NCBI GenBank assembly: GCA_000499405.2
Contig: HG738142.1
Span: 245,363-309,362, forward strand
From: Onchocerca volvulus
Lineage: Eukaryota; Nematoda; Chromadorea; Rhabditida; Onchocercidae
Length of the DNA: 64,000 nt
Direction of reading: 5' to 3'
The notes below the pieces were generated by a model that was not told the DNA's origin, did not search any database, and was given only the letters and a program-made list of their open reading frames with translations. Below are positions 39,764-53,348 of this stretch, in pieces; within the stretch, counting starts at the first letter, position 1, and each line of letters opens with the position of its first letter. Position numbers and translations under genes: made by a program.

Positions 39764-41838
39764 ATGCGTCTTATAGTTCTACTTGGTATAGTAAAAGTGA
39801 TTGCGTGTAAGTATTCGATATATAAATTTTTATGAGACAAATACGCATTTTACACAACAAATACGAGACAAATACGACAAATACACAACAAATTTTATGA
39901 GACAAATACGCAACAAATACGCATTTATGAGACAAATACGCCATTTTTAAACGTTTTTATTAGAAATGCAACTTTTATTTCGCATCTTTCAGCAAGATAT
40001 TTTTATTTTTTCAGAATTGTTTTCAAATTTCTCGATGAGCAAGAATATGAAATAATTCGATTTACTATTATTCCCGGCCAAGCTGAAGTAAATTTTTTTT
40101 TTTTTATTTTATGACATCTAAATTACATTTATAAAATACTTTATAGCATCAAAAATTGCAATCATAGTATTGTGAATTATTTTTTTTAGCAACATCTGAT
40201 CAATTTATTGACTTAGAATAGGTCGAATTAGGGCATAAATAATTTTTCAAATTATTATTTCAATTTTTCTAGCATATTTCAACTAAAATATACCATTTTG
40301 TTCATTTTCAGTATCAATTAACATGTGCTGGTCAACATACTGATTATGCTAAATTTGTTGACAATACACTGGATAAGAATTATGAATTTGAATTAATATT
40401 TTCAAACGTTGGTATAATGGTATGCATTATTTGGAATAGTAAATGATTCATCCGATTATTTTCTGATTAATCATTAATTTTGAATCCGATTATTTTTTAC
40501 TAATTTGGTCGTAATTTTCAAATTCGCAAAATCATTTTTAGCTCTTCAATATGGATAGATTTTATATCAAATCAACACATTGCGTTCATCGAATTCCTCA
40601 TATTACCAAATTTATTCATACTGCAACTGGTACATTTGGATTTGAAGCAAAATTGATAGAGCGTCCGCTAAACTTCGTATGTATTAAGTGTTGAATATTT
40701 TTCGTAACGAAATAATTCATCCTGTTAATTATCATTTTTTTACTTTTTTTTTTTTCTGAATGCGAAAATTTTTTCAGCGAATTCCCGATAACTGGATTAT
40801 TTCAAAGCCACTACCAATGAATCATAAAATTATCATCAATTATTATTCGGATGTGCAGAGCGTAATTACAATTCGATTGTTGGATAAAAATCAAAAAGAA
40901 TTGTTTGTGGTAATTATAGATGATAAAGAACATGTAAGTATTTTTTTTAAGTTTATTTGCAAACAAGAAAATTCTGATTGTGATGGCATCTATAAATCTA
41001 GGTAAAATTCTTTAATCTTCGATTAAACATTTTTTTTTTTTAATTAAAAATCTACAAATTTTTAAGGAACTTGAAGCAAGAAATATGATATTGGAACCAT
41101 GGAAAACGGCATGCATTACGAGATATAAGCAGCAACTTATAACATTGTCATTAAATAGGATTGAAATTAGCATGTATACAGATCGATTTCAGGTTTCAAT
41201 TTTGATAATATGCAATAATTTGATCAACAATAGTTAATCTATGAATATGTATGATTAAACGACAGCTAAAAATATCATTTCAATCATCATTAGATAAATG
41301 TGTAACGTTTTGTATGATTTTGACAGATCAATTATCAATATACAATAGAGGATATGCATCGTTTCAATCGATATTGAATAATTCACATTATGGAAAATCA
41401 GTCTGATATTTAACTTAAAAAAGTGGAAATTAAAATAACACAAAAAAAATTTTTTGTTGTCCATGCAAAATCGTTTTTTATTTAATCAGAAAATATCTAA
41501 CATTTATCAAATAAGCATAATGATCGATAAAAGAGTATTTATCAAAGTTGTTTACTTCTTAATTGAAGAAGAAATGACTAAAAGTAACAACAAGTTATTC
41601 ATTTTTAAATCCTTCAAAATCATTCATTCATTCATTTGATTTGGTTACGACCACTTATTTTTTTTTTTAGATTATTTTGCGAGCACCTACCGATGAAGAT
41701 ATGAAGGATACGTTAGAATGCATAGCTTACAATCGTATAATAAATCCTGATGATATTCAATTTATTACTTTTGATTCAACAAATAAGAATGCAGTTCTTT
41801 ATTCTTATTTCATAAAGCCGATACGAGCTTACATATAA
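39764..41838 (+). CDS. secreted protein of about 270 aa, family not recognised
   Basis: Seven exons, 39764-39810, 40015-40087, 40312-40419, 40542-40676, 40778-40933, 41067-41192 and 41671-41838, join in phase and end in TAA. The start at 39764 gives a signal peptide (MRLIVLLGIVKVIA, cleavage likely before C); another ATG at 39757 is in a frame with a different donor and no signal peptide. The mature part is rich in beta-strand-like segments (EIIRFTIIPGQAEYQLTC, then KIIINYYSDVQSVITIRLLD and a LSLNRIEISMYTDRFQIIL stretch). These suggest two beta-sandwich units, and the second faintly recalls a galectin-type or carbohydrate-binding fold, but the galectin sugar-binding residues are not seen. Six cysteines are scattered. 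There is no membrane helix. Intron 1 contains a minisatellite. Confidence 0.65.
39835..39945 (+). repeat. minisatellite (ACAAATACG units)
   Basis: Variants of GAGACAAATACGCATTT and ACAACAAATACG are repeated five to seven times with slippage, within intron 1 of the secreted-protein gene. Confidence 0.7.
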
Positions 41839-42571
41839 GCCTCTGTCAATGATATTTCTGTGAATCTTTCTTTGATATTCAACTAATATTATTATCTTCT
41901 TGCGACATAAATTATTATTATTTCGAATTTGTTAGCTTAAAAATCATCTGTTGTGAAAATTGTGAAAAATGCAAATATGTAAATTGTAAAGGGAAATGCG
42001 AAATATAATAAATTATATGTTGAAATTAATAGAAATTATAATATAAAGCGTATTTAAATAATAATGAAATTATCTAATTCTTCACAAATGTACGTGATAT
42101 CAAATTAACTGATTAAAGTATTTACTGAAAAATTAATTTAAACATAGATTCATTTAAATATAGATTCATTTGAACAATCAATAAATCAAATGATTATTAG
42201 AATGGGTAGCAATATATGTAATCAGAAATAGCCAATGAATACTTCGTTCGTTGTTATAGAACACTTTCAATTGAAAAATTACTATAACATTTGCAAAATT
42301 TTACTATAAAAAATAAAATGAGTGGTGTAAAAAATTAGATTACAGTCATAAATTTCTACAGTAAATTCACTGGAACTGACATTCTTTGTTTGCAGATAAA
42401 AGCATAGAAACATCATAAATTTGATTGAAATTTCTAAAAGCGATCGAAATTAACTGAATTTCTAATCATTGAATATTAATGTTATTGAGATATCGAAAGC
42501 AGCAACGATATTTCCAAATTCGGTTATATAAAATTGAAAAATTTGTCGTTAAAAATGGATTATCACACTTC
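41839..42571. other. 3' flank and intergenic stretch
   Basis: AT-rich, with no exon recognised. An AATATAATAAATTATA word about 165 bases after the stop at 41838 could serve as a polyadenylation signal. A short direct repeat (CATAGATTCATTTAAATATAGATTCATTT) lies near 42144-42174. Confidence 0.4.
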
Positions 42572-43310
42572 TTAATCTGTTAAGATTACATTATTTAATT
42601 TCGTAGATAAGCTAATATATGGAACAAAAGTGAATGAAGGCAATGGAGATATATTTTTTCTTTCGTCAAATTCATAAATTTCAAAAACTCTTTCCGCTTT
42701 GGAATAATTTGAAAATCTCTGAATAGATGATAAGAGATTGTCTGGTTTGCTGATTTTAGAACACGCAAGATATAATTGTCCATGTGAGAAACAATCCATC
42801 TCTAGATCTAAACTGTACAATTTCAAAGATTAATCTGAATTTTGTTGATGGTGATTGCAAAAGCCAATCGAATTGGGAATTGTAATCTCTTAAATTGAAA
42901 TGGCATATGAAATCATAGGAATGCGAGAAACGAGGACATCTTCATCGTTTAAAAGTCCTGTCAAGATTGCTGCTTCTACGATGTTGTTCATTAATTTTTT
43001 TTACTGCAAGCCGCGTGCAGATGCAAAGTTTTGGCTGTTTGATATTTCGCAACATGATAATTGGCACTCGATTTTCAATTGCAGCACGTGTGATGGCATC
43101 TCTGGGAGATCGAATGAATTCAAAAATTCTGTTGGATATTCATCATTTTATTTGCTCACTCAAAAGCGTCGACATTGACTTATGTATGACTGCCTGTACT
43201 GCAAAGTCCATATATCATATATTTCTCGTCGCAACTTTATACAAATTCTTATCGATATCGGCATCGGCTATTTCAGTGTATATTATTACTTCATCAATTT
43301 TCGTTTGAAG
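42572..43310 (-). pseudogene. Helitron-type PIF1 helicase relic (C-terminal part)
   Basis: On the minus strand, pieces from about 43300 down read: DEVIIYTEIADADI; then SPRDAITRAAIENRVPII with NIKQPKLCICTRLAVKK at about 42970-43100; NSQFDWLLQS at about 42860; and the final motif CFSHGQLYLACSKISKPDN at about 42725-42795. They align in order with the copy at 17040-17440. It is frameshifted and lacks the ATP-binding half. Confidence 0.75.
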
Positions 43311-43539
43311 TGATTTTGTCATAAAGTTAGATTAGAAACGTTCTGTCAAAATGAACAATGAACATTTATGACAAAGAGACAATCCATGACATGACCTAAT
43401 ATTAGAAGCCAGGGAGATGATTTATAAATTGCCTGAACGGAATACTTCATTATACACTATCAAGGCTCGGTATCCCTCATAAAGCAAAAAAAAAATAAAA
43501 ATAAAAAGCTTAAATTACTCGCCTATTTAAAACACGTGC

Positions 43540-43915
43540 CTATTCAAATGCAACGTTGCATAAAAATTTCAAATCAGTCGGTTGGAGAACCTAAAACATT
43601 TCAGAAAGTAGCCGCGGTCAATGCAGAAAATATGCGTGATAAATAAATTCTGTCTGCTCATGAAAGCGCGATGCGACGTCGAAAAATTCTGTCCGATGAT
43701 GAAGGCGTGGTGCAGAGTGAAGTCAAAAAATTCGGTCCGCTAACTTATTTTAGTTGTCACGGGCGTGACATGTGAAGAAAAAATAAGTATGTCTATATAA
43801 AAAGGAACGCCTATTCGAATACAAGGTAGTGTCAAAATTTGAAAACAATCGATAGAGAGTTTGCAAAGTTATGCGGATAGTAACAGGGAACATTTACAAT
43901 TTTTATTTATATAGA
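43540..43915 (-). mobile_element. Helentron-like 5' end
   Basis: The inverted end CATTTACAATTTTTATTTATATAGA closes at 43915. Inward of it, on the minus strand, come the family words (CTGTTACTATCCGCATAAC, GATTGTTTTCAAATTTTGAC, and a CACGCCCGTGAC word at about 43760). With the helicase relic at 42572-43310 it forms one internally deleted minus-strand element. The 3' end was not found. Confidence 0.65.
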
Positions 43916-45112
43916 ATTAATTGATAAACTAAATATGCAGGATGGAAAAGAGTAAAATAATAAATTGTTGATAATGCAAAAAATATTTGTTTCGTTTATT
44001 GAAAAGCAATGATTATTTGTTAAGAAATACTTCAAATTTTCCTATTCAAAAATTGATTAATATAGATAAATACAACAAAACAAATGATAGCTAAAAATTT
44101 CATTGAGCTAATTAATATTGAATCATCCCGTTATCTTGATTTATAACAAAAATATTGCATAATTATGAAACAATAAAATTCTTTTTAATTTCATATATTC
44201 TCTTTTTTTATCTTCATTATACATAAATAAATGCCAGCTTCTCATTTTTTCTTTGAATCCCTGCAAATTAGGCATTGAAATAAAAAAGATAACGAACCTA
44301 GAAATTTGATAAATAATAAAACAAAAAAATCATGAAAAATTAGATATTTCATCTTGATTTCTATTGATTCGCTGCTTAAAATCGAAATAACAATTGCTTC
44401 AATTCAATCCAAAGAAAATCTTTCTAAAATTCATGGCTCTGATATAAATGAAAAAATTTTCAATAACTATCTTTCTTTTTCAAAAAAAAATCTTTCTAAA
44501 AGTTAATAATAAAAAAGAATAATCTGCAGCAAATTTTGAAATAACCTATAGCCTTGATAGATTTTAACGAAAAAATTAACAATTTGGATGTTTGAAAAAA
44601 AAAAAAAAAAAAAAAGAAACTTATACACCTAATATCGTTAATATTTTTGCGAAATAAAAACCGTCATTTGGCTAAAATCAAAATGGAAGTCTTAGAATAT
44701 TTTCAGTAATTACCCTATTCTAGATATCCTGGTGTCTCTTGAATCGACAAATTTCAAAAGTCAAATATCTAATTATTTGAGTAATATTAAAAGATTAAAG
44801 TAACCACAATAATTAAGATATAATTTATTGTAAATTTTCAGTGCCTGTAGAAAAGAGTATATAATTGACTTTTTGTTGTCAAAATAAAAATAAAAATTAA
44901 AATGCAAAGGAAAAATAAATTAAAGCAAATTAAAACTGAAATAAAATTAAAATGAAATGAATTAAAATTGCAATAAATAAATTAAAATAAATTTGCACTG
45001 AAATAAATTAAAATCATTTTAAATTAAATTTGATTTATTTAACATCATTCTGATTATTAATTAGTAGAAAAGAACTTTTAAATTTTGCTCTATAAATCTA
45101 AGAAACTATAAT
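43916..45112. other. intergenic AT-rich stretch
   Basis: No exon supported. It contains a run of AAATTAAAAT-type near-repeats at about 44885-45030 and poly-A at about 44596-44615. It lies 3' of both neighbouring transcription units (E2 on the minus strand to the right). Confidence 0.45.
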
Positions 45113-48100
45113 TTACAGTAGCATAGTCTCCGGCTTTTCCATATATTCCTTAAAATGTCTCAACCAGACTGCACCAACTGCACCATCAACAACACGATGA
45201 TCACAAGACATCGTCACAAGCATTGTTGTTATGGCTTTGAATCTGAAATTAATTAAAAAATAATCTGAAATTTAAAAAAAAATTAGCTTGAAATGAAGAA
45301 TTATTCATTTACAACAAATGAATAGATAGCGAACAAAAAAAGCAATTTTGCGAGAAAATTAATAATGTTAACAATCAATGCACGTAAAAACAATGCGGTA
45401 GTTTTTTTTTTTAACTTTAAACTATTTTAGTTCATTTAACTTAAGATATATCTGATTAAAAATCATTCATTCTCAAATCAAAGTCATAAAATCAGAATTG
45501 TAAGTTTGTCTTAAGGTACGAACGTATAAATGTATATCTATACTAAGCATCTAAGACTGAGAAATATAATGCATTTAAAGTATCTGAGATACTCGTAATT
45601 GTTCCGGAAAACATTTATTGACTGTATAAATTCCTGAAAGTAAAATAATAGATTAAAATGTCGAACTTGAACAAATTTTAAAAATTTACCCATTTCCATC
45701 ATCATCAGGTACAGCTTTACGCTCTGAACCACCAACAGCCAAAATGCATGATTGTGGTGGATTGATAATTGCTGTAAAATGATGTATACTACCGAACATT
45801 CCCAAATTTGATACAGTAAATGTGCCACCCTGAAGATAAAAATCAATATATTACATTAAATTTACATGGAAATTTTCGAAAAACAACAAAATAACTAAAT
45901 AAATAGTTAAATTTTGTTACAGAAAAATATAACGAAATTCCGTAAATATGAATATTACTATCATATCATTATAAAAAGATTGTACGGATAACATTTCAGG
46001 AATTTCTCAAAAATCTTAATCTTCAAAAAAGAATGCGACAATATTTCAAATTGATGAAAATTTTCAAAACGCTGACTATTAATTTAAAATTATATTTTAA
46101 TAACAAACATACCATATACTCATTCGGTTTCAGCTTATTTTTGTGTGCCTTTTCCGCTAACTGTTTAATTTCAGTACTGATTTCGGTCAAATTCTGAAAT
46201 TTTGAAAAAATCACAGATGCGAAAAAAAAATAAATAAAGCAATTAAAATTGAAAATCCATTGACTACTAAAATAACTATTGATGTAAGTTTATATCATCA
46301 CAAAATTAAAGAATATTTCGAACTTTTATAATTCTTTTTTAACTATTGAATGTCTTAATACTATTCGAGATCAAAGTAAAAAGTATGTAAATATGTGTCC
46401 ATTAGTTTATGTCCAATAGAAACTTTTGAAAAAATTATTTAAGACTTTAATAAATCGATAGAAAAAAAAGTAAAAAAAGGAAAAAAATTTCGGATTTTCA
46501 GATTATTCTTTAACTTTCTTTTTCTTAAAAAGGAAAAAAAGACAAACTTTAACATCAGCATTGTGAACTATTGGTGTAATAAGGCCTGTTTCTGTTTTTA
46601 CAGCCACAGAAATATCAACGGTTAAATTTTGACGGATAACTTTTTCCTTTTCCATAAAGAAACTATTAACTTCAGGTACATTCATGCAAGCTAATGCACA
46701 TGCTTTAACGACAAAATCATTGATGGATACTTTAACACCTTGATCTTTTAGGTCGGCATTTAATTTTGTTCGCATCCTGCAAATAAAATTTCATTTCATG
46801 TAAAAATCGAAGATGCAGTAATTTCAAATGACATCTAATGAAGTTAGTAATTATAAAATATAAATACAATGATTTAATTAATAATTAATGTAGCAATGAA
46901 GAAAAGAAATTCTCAAAAATTCAATGTTTTTTTTTCCTTTAGAGAATTGCAAAATATGATTGTAAACTCTAATCGATAGTGAAGCAAGAATAAAGTTTAA
47001 ATTAAACAGAAATCACAAAAGAGAAAAACTAAGATGAACTGCTTTTAATATATATATGTAAGATTTTTTGATTGAAAAATTATCATTGCAATAATTTCAC
47101 AAAATCATTTAAAATTGCTCAAAAAAAATTTCAATAAATCATAAAATGTATTGAAAAAGAATAAAAAAAAAAAAAGAAAAAAAAAGAAATGGAGAATATC
47201 AAACTAACTTTAACAATTCATCCATTTTAATTTCCGATGTAAGATAATAATGTGGAATAGTTTGTTTACTAAATGATAAACGTTTAGCAATCGTTTCTCT
47301 CATAGTCGTAAGTGGTATATCTTTGTATTTTGGTTCATTAGGTGGATTAGTAGATAATTTCCGAATATTTGGAATAGAAATGGTACTAATCGCATGATTA
47401 GCTTCTGATTTCATTACTCGAAATGGAGCAGTAAAAGTTGTTGATTTAAAATGTAGTGAAATAGGTGGAATTGAAGTTTTAGATGAAGCTACAGATGAAG
47501 TTATAGTTTCAGATGATGTATGAAATGCGGTAGCTAATACAGGTGGACGGGTTACGGTAGTTGTTACAGTTGGATGAACTTTGGTAGTTGCTTTATTTGG
47601 GACATAATTCGAAAATGCCGAAATATCATCCTTATTTTCGCAAATTACACAAAGTGGCTAAAAAAAAAGGATAAAATTATAAAATATATTATTCGCGGAT
47701 TTTTGAATAAATTTAAAGAAGACATAAGTTTCTGGAAAAAAAAAAACTAAATTATTATCAAAAAAAAATTAATCAAAATTCAAAGTATAATAATTTTAAA
47801 ACAATTTATGATATTAAAATGATCATTTTAAAAAATTTAAAATTATTTTAAAATATTATAATTGGAATTACTAATTGAAATTATTACTAATTAGTAATCT
47901 AAATTGTTTACTTATTGATTGAAAATATTAAAGGTAAAATAATAATTTACCTCGCCAATTTTTATATTTTGTGTTCCTTCTAGTATGATAATTTTTGCAA
48001 GAAATCCATCTTCTATTGATTCAAAAGCCATCACTGATTTGTCGGTTTCAATTTCGCACAGCAAATCACCTTCGATAATTTTATCACCAACTTGTTTATG

Positions 48101-51100
48101 CCATTTGACTAATTTTCCGGTTTTCATAGAAGGTGACAAAGCCGGAAATCCTAATTGTACATGTTCCGGATAGTTCTCCGTTGTTCTACTAGCTTCAATC
48201 GTTGTTTCATATTTAGCATCTGAAAAAATACCGATATTTTACAAAAACGATCACTGGGTAAAATTTTGAAACAATGAATAGAAAATAGCCAAAAATCTTC
48301 CGTCGTTTCTAAAGATGATTTCCAAAATTATTCAAAATTGAGACAATATAAATCACAATTCTTAAATTTGAAATAATTGAAATTTCTCCATCAGATGCAA
48401 AGAAATATTTCGATTTTAGGAGGAAAAGAAAAAAGCTAAACTCAAAATTTCTTATAAAATCAATAATTTAAAAAAAATATATTTTTTTACAAAAATAGCC
48501 AAATCTTCTACAGTTTTTCAAATGTATCATAATATTCAAAAACCAATTATTAATTAAGCGTAAAAAATGATTAAATATTATGAATTTAAATATAATTACT
48601 TAATGATATTATGAAAATTGCATATCAAATCAAAAAAAAAAAAAAAAAGGAAACATGGAAATGAAAATCAAATTAGAAATGTAATGAAATATCTTCTTAT
48701 TTCTATAATTCACCTTATTTCAGAAATAGATAATTTCAGCATAATTCAAATTTACATTCTCATGATTCTTGCAAAACAATTGTGTGATATTTCCGCTTGG
48801 ATAATTTCCAATTTTTAAAATTTAATTTAATTTTCAGTGATTTTTTTTTCGAAAAACTAATAAAGAAACATATTCATGGATAAGTAACTTTTTTCTTGAT
48901 TGATTTTTTAACCCCAAAAAAATTTATTATTCCTATTATTTCATTTATTGATTTAAATGCAGTTTTTTTTTTTTTTTTTTTTTTTTTATAAAATGATTAT
49001 TGATGAATTAAATATTTCAAAATAATGTAAAGCACTATCCACTCATAGTAATAAGCAATCAAGCAACGCTATTACTGTCATCAATGTGTACGGTAATTTT
49101 CGCTTTTTTCTGATTATCTTTAAGTTACTGTGAAATTTCCAGGCCGATTACAAAAATAACGATGCGAAATGAAAATCTCAACTAATTTTAACTAATTATT
49201 TCAATTTTTATCGAACAATACTATGATCCTTACTCAGATATAGCTAGTTTTTTTAATCGATAGATGAATGGAATAGTCATCCCGTTAAATGATTAAATTA
49301 AAAAAGAAAAAAAAAAAGGAAAACATTGTTTCTATTAATTTATAAATATCAATATTGTATATATTCCAGATATTAATATTTGAATCATTAATTAACATTT
49401 AATACCATCTGACTTAATTTTTATATCCTTCATCCAATTTACACCACATTAATTGTGAATAATACATTTCGACTCAACCCAGTTTTCCTTTTTTTAAACA
49501 TTCCTATCCAAACTGTTAACTTTATCAACCGACTATTCACCTGCATGTTACCCTAACATACATGACCGAGAGTTGGTGAGGGTAATTAACAGTGTTAATA
49601 ATTAACAGAATAACTTCATAATCATAAGCTTGATTTTATTGACAAATGAATTTATTTTCGTTTAACAGTTATTCAGAAACACAGAAATTACGGCAAAATA
49701 CCAGAAAAACTAATAATAACAACAAATAATGCAAAACTATTTTGGATTATTCCAATAAACATTTTATAAATAGTCTCTTAAAGTATTGCAAGATCCAAAA
49801 AAAAAAAACCGAATTGGTTTTTTAATTTAGTTTGGCGACCAATATTTTTTCTGTCCACCAAATTACCAAGGATCTAAAAAAACCCAACCACTTCTAATCA
49901 ATTATTGAAGAATAGTGAATTACAGAAAACTGCGGATCACTCACAAAATCAATGTCAACCATACGGTTGATATTGGACAGTGGATCATCATGATGAGATT
50001 ACATCATTAAAGGACAAACAATTCTCATTCTAATGAAGTTTATCTGAAAACAAAACAAAACAAAACAAAAAAAAAAGTGGCACAAAATAGATTAAACATT
50101 ATTTTTGACGAATGAACCCGAAATACTACTTCTTAGAAAAATTTTTTGTTTGAATTTTTTGATGAAAAAGAATTATCGAAAAACATGAAATCTGATGTCA
50201 ATGATTGAAAATGATGAGATTATATTGATGTTCCTACAGGTCAACTCTATTCTAAAGATTTAGCGACGAACCTAATTAAATAAGATTAGCTTCTTGAAAT
50301 GATTACCTAGCAGTATCTTTTTTTGTCAACATGTTTGCTCTTGTTAATAATTAACAGATGAAATAATAACCTTAAAGTTTAGAAACTCAATTTACAATGT
50401 AACTCAATACTACTTAATTATTCAGAGTATCATGAAATTCACCCGTGAAAATCGAGTTAAAACTAATTCTGATCTCTTCCTTTGCAAGCTCATTTCTTCT
50501 CAATACTTTCAACCAAAGTTTTTTCGAAAATCAAAAAAAAAAATCTGCAAAAATTTTCCACTTCATAGGCGATGCATTGTGATTTTAATCAAAAAAAAAA
50601 AAAAAAAAGAACCCCCAAAAAAAGTCAAATCCAAAGATTAAACAATATTTCTAAGCTGCCAAAATCTTTTTAAAAATAGCGAAGTAGAATCAAGTTAAAA
50701 AGAAAGAAAAATAATTTTTAGATGGTATAAAAAACTTTTAATAAACTTGCAGTCGTGTGTAATGTCAAAGAGCAGAGAGCGGTTAGAAATTTGAATTTGC
50801 AGTGGAAAGTAGTTTAACCATTAAAAAAATAGAAGTAAAAATTCGGGTGCATTCATTATTAGAAAAAATTAATCAAGCAGAAATGGTGTGAATTCAGAAA
50901 GGTTGACAAAAAGATTTATTCAGGAAAAAAAAAAAAAAAAACCATCACTAAATTAAAATTCATCTGACAAAATCACGAAGAACAATTGATAATAGTGCAT
51001 ATTGCATTTCTTAACTGTTTCATTTGCCTGCAAAAAATTTTTAATTGTTACTCGCCAAGAAATAAGGAAAATTTACAGCAGATTTTTATTGATTTTCATC

Positions 51101-53348
51101 AAAACCTGTAACTCTATCGAATACATTTCCTGTTTACTTCATTAAGTACACTTAACATCGCTTTCCTACAGTATTAACAGAAGGTAATCAATCCACCATC
51201 CTTCTTCACATAATTTAGTCCACATGATCTCATTCTCATTAAAATATATTTTTTGAAAAAACACTCTGCAACATGCATATATGTCCTACATAATATGCAA
51301 CTATAACTTCGAAATCAATAAGAATAGTGATTTCCATCAAACTAATCAAGATCGTTAATCAAACCGCAACTTATGCACATTTTGAAATAATTAATTAGAA
51401 TGAAACGATATATAAAAGTTGAAGCAGAAGGATATTCAGAATAATATCTGAAATCCAGTAAGCTATTAAACCCATTTTCTTGTTGTTTCATCTTTTAATG
51501 ATTTAAATTTTTTTGGGCATTCTAATTCTGAACAAAAAGTTTCTTGCATTACTATTTTCACTTTTTTTTTTTCTGAAAAATTTAAAAAATAATCCATAAG
51601 TATTCCAGGAACGTCCCGAGAAATTCTCAACATGGATTTTCGAAATTTTTAAATGAAATGAGGCATAGAGAAATTTTTGGTCAAAAATGACAAAACTAAA
51701 AGGTCCAAACCATTTAGGGATCAACTGGAGAACGGAATTAGAGAAATAGTTTGACGAAAAGCGATATGTGACACAGCTTCATTTTAGGAGTCCGCTTTAT
51801 AATGATTATTGTTCGACTTACAGTTGCAATACCACAACATGGCAAAATGCATCGGAGATCAAAGATCAGCGATTATTTTGTTCCACAAAACGCACTCGAA
51901 ATTTAGGGATGGTATGTTTCGCAAAATGCACTCAAAACTTAGGATTTTGCAAAATTTCTATCTTAACTTCACAAGTACTTGACGTATTTATTTCTTTACT
52001 AAGGATTGTATTTAAAGAGAATATTCATAACCATTTATGATATAAAACAGAAACAATTTAATTTATGAAGGAAATAAGAGAGCTTACCATCAACTTTGAA
52101 ATTAGCGAAAGCAGCACAATCCTCTTTCTTATCAACGAAAACGCAAATTGGCTGAAAAAAAAAAAAAGTGAAATTAAATCTTATAATGATGATAAAGTTA
52201 CTTTATATATATGAAAATAAGTTAATAGAACAAGAGCTTAGAAAGTTTGATAATTTATCATTATTTTCTATGATCAGTTTCTCCAATTTCCTGCGTTCTT
52301 ATTCTATTAGTTTATTTTTCATCCATAAACATGCAACTTTCATTTCACTACTCTTTTCAAGCTATTTCAACTTTTCCTCATTATTTGACCAAAATCATAT
52401 TAATAAGTACAAAAACATATGAATTTTAAAGAAATTTATAATCAAAAAAATTCTTGCCATAATTCAAAAATGACGACTTACTTTTCCAATTTTAATACCT
52501 TTAGTACCATCAGGGGCCAAAATTTTAGCCAAGACACCTTCCTCGGATGCTTCAAATGCCATTACCGATTTATCAGTTTCAATTTCACATATCAAATCGC
52601 CTTCCTCTACTTCATCACCTTCCGCTTTATGCCACTTAACAATGGTACCATGTTCCATTGTTGGAGAAAGAGCTGGCATCTGGATCATTCTATGTTCCGG
52701 CAGACCTAAAATAGGTAATGTCCAAAACTTCGCAAATTGTTAAACCAATGATAATGAGATTTCCGGCAAAATGTTGGTAGTAGGCTTCATATTGACACTA
52801 TATATATATATATATATTTTCTTTTAAACTTTCAAAAAATCCAATTACTGTTCAACTCTTTCTATTCGAGATATTAAATTTCTTTGAGAATTGAAGAGTA
52901 GGAAAAAAATAAAACCTTACCGCTAGAATACAATCGATATGATTGCTTATTGTTATTCTGGATTTGTTGAAAACGATTTATACAATGATTGGAAATACCG
53001 AATAAAGGTGTAAGTCGAGACGTAGATGCTGCACGTCTGAAAAAATAATTTTTCTTTCTAAGCTTAATGAAAATAAATTCTGTCATGTAATAAAAAAAAA
53101 AAAGAAAAACTTTGAAATCTCGAAGAATATTCAAATGGATTCTACAGTTGCATAAATCTTAATATAACTACTATTATTCAAATTCATCATTTGTATCTTT
53201 GATATCAGAGGTTAATATGAAACATTTCAACATAAACATACATAAATGTAATCGGAAGTGCAATACGTGGTACCGATGTAAGCTGCAATCCATTACGTGA
53301 ACAACGTAATGACAGTGAAATATTTCGTGAAGAGATTTTAGGCATCAT
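45113..53348 (-). CDS. dlat-1: dihydrolipoyllysine-residue acetyltransferase, E2 of the pyruvate dehydrogenase complex
   Basis: Ten minus-strand exons join in phase to about 602 aa: 53348-53242, 53036-52921, 52705-52482, 52151-52088, 48219-47951, 47657-47209, 46776-46548, 46193-46113, 45829-45690 and 45242-45113. The first 74 residues are rich in R, S and hydrophobics and lack acid residues, as in a mitochondrial targeting peptide. Two lipoyl domains follow, with lipoylation motif [10 protein letters not shown] and lysines at about residues 120 and 231. A Ser/Thr-rich linker spans residues 281-370. The catalytic domain starts near [17 protein letters not shown] and ends with DHRVVDG (His about 575, Asp about 579). 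The enzyme moves the acetyl group from lipoate to CoA in the mitochondrial matrix and forms the core of the complex. Odd: the E1/E3-binding domain normally found in the linker is not recognisable. Intron 4 is 3.9 kb. Confidence 0.93.
48220..52087. other. large intron 4 of the E2 gene
   Basis: This 3.9 kb intron separates the exon after lipoyl domain 1 from the exon carrying lipoyl domain 2. It is AT-rich, with poly-T at about 48963-48987 and a CAAAA repeat at about 50048-50067. Two similar blocks lie near 51880-51950 (AAAACGCACTCGAAATTTAG and AAAATGCACTCAAAACTTAG). I find no nested gene and no clear mobile element. Confidence 0.5.
52797..52820. repeat. TA dinucleotide microsatellite in E2 intron 2
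   Basis: About eleven TA units between exons 2 and 3 of the E2 gene. Confidence 0.8.

Noticed and set aside
42900..43308. Two plus-strand frames of 92 and 113 codons
   Set aside because: They are the antisense shadow of the minus-strand helicase relic.
51768..52040. A 90-codon frame within E2 intron 4
   Set aside because: Composition is mixed and partly repetitive (two related CGCACTCGAAATTTAG-like blocks), with no splice partners.
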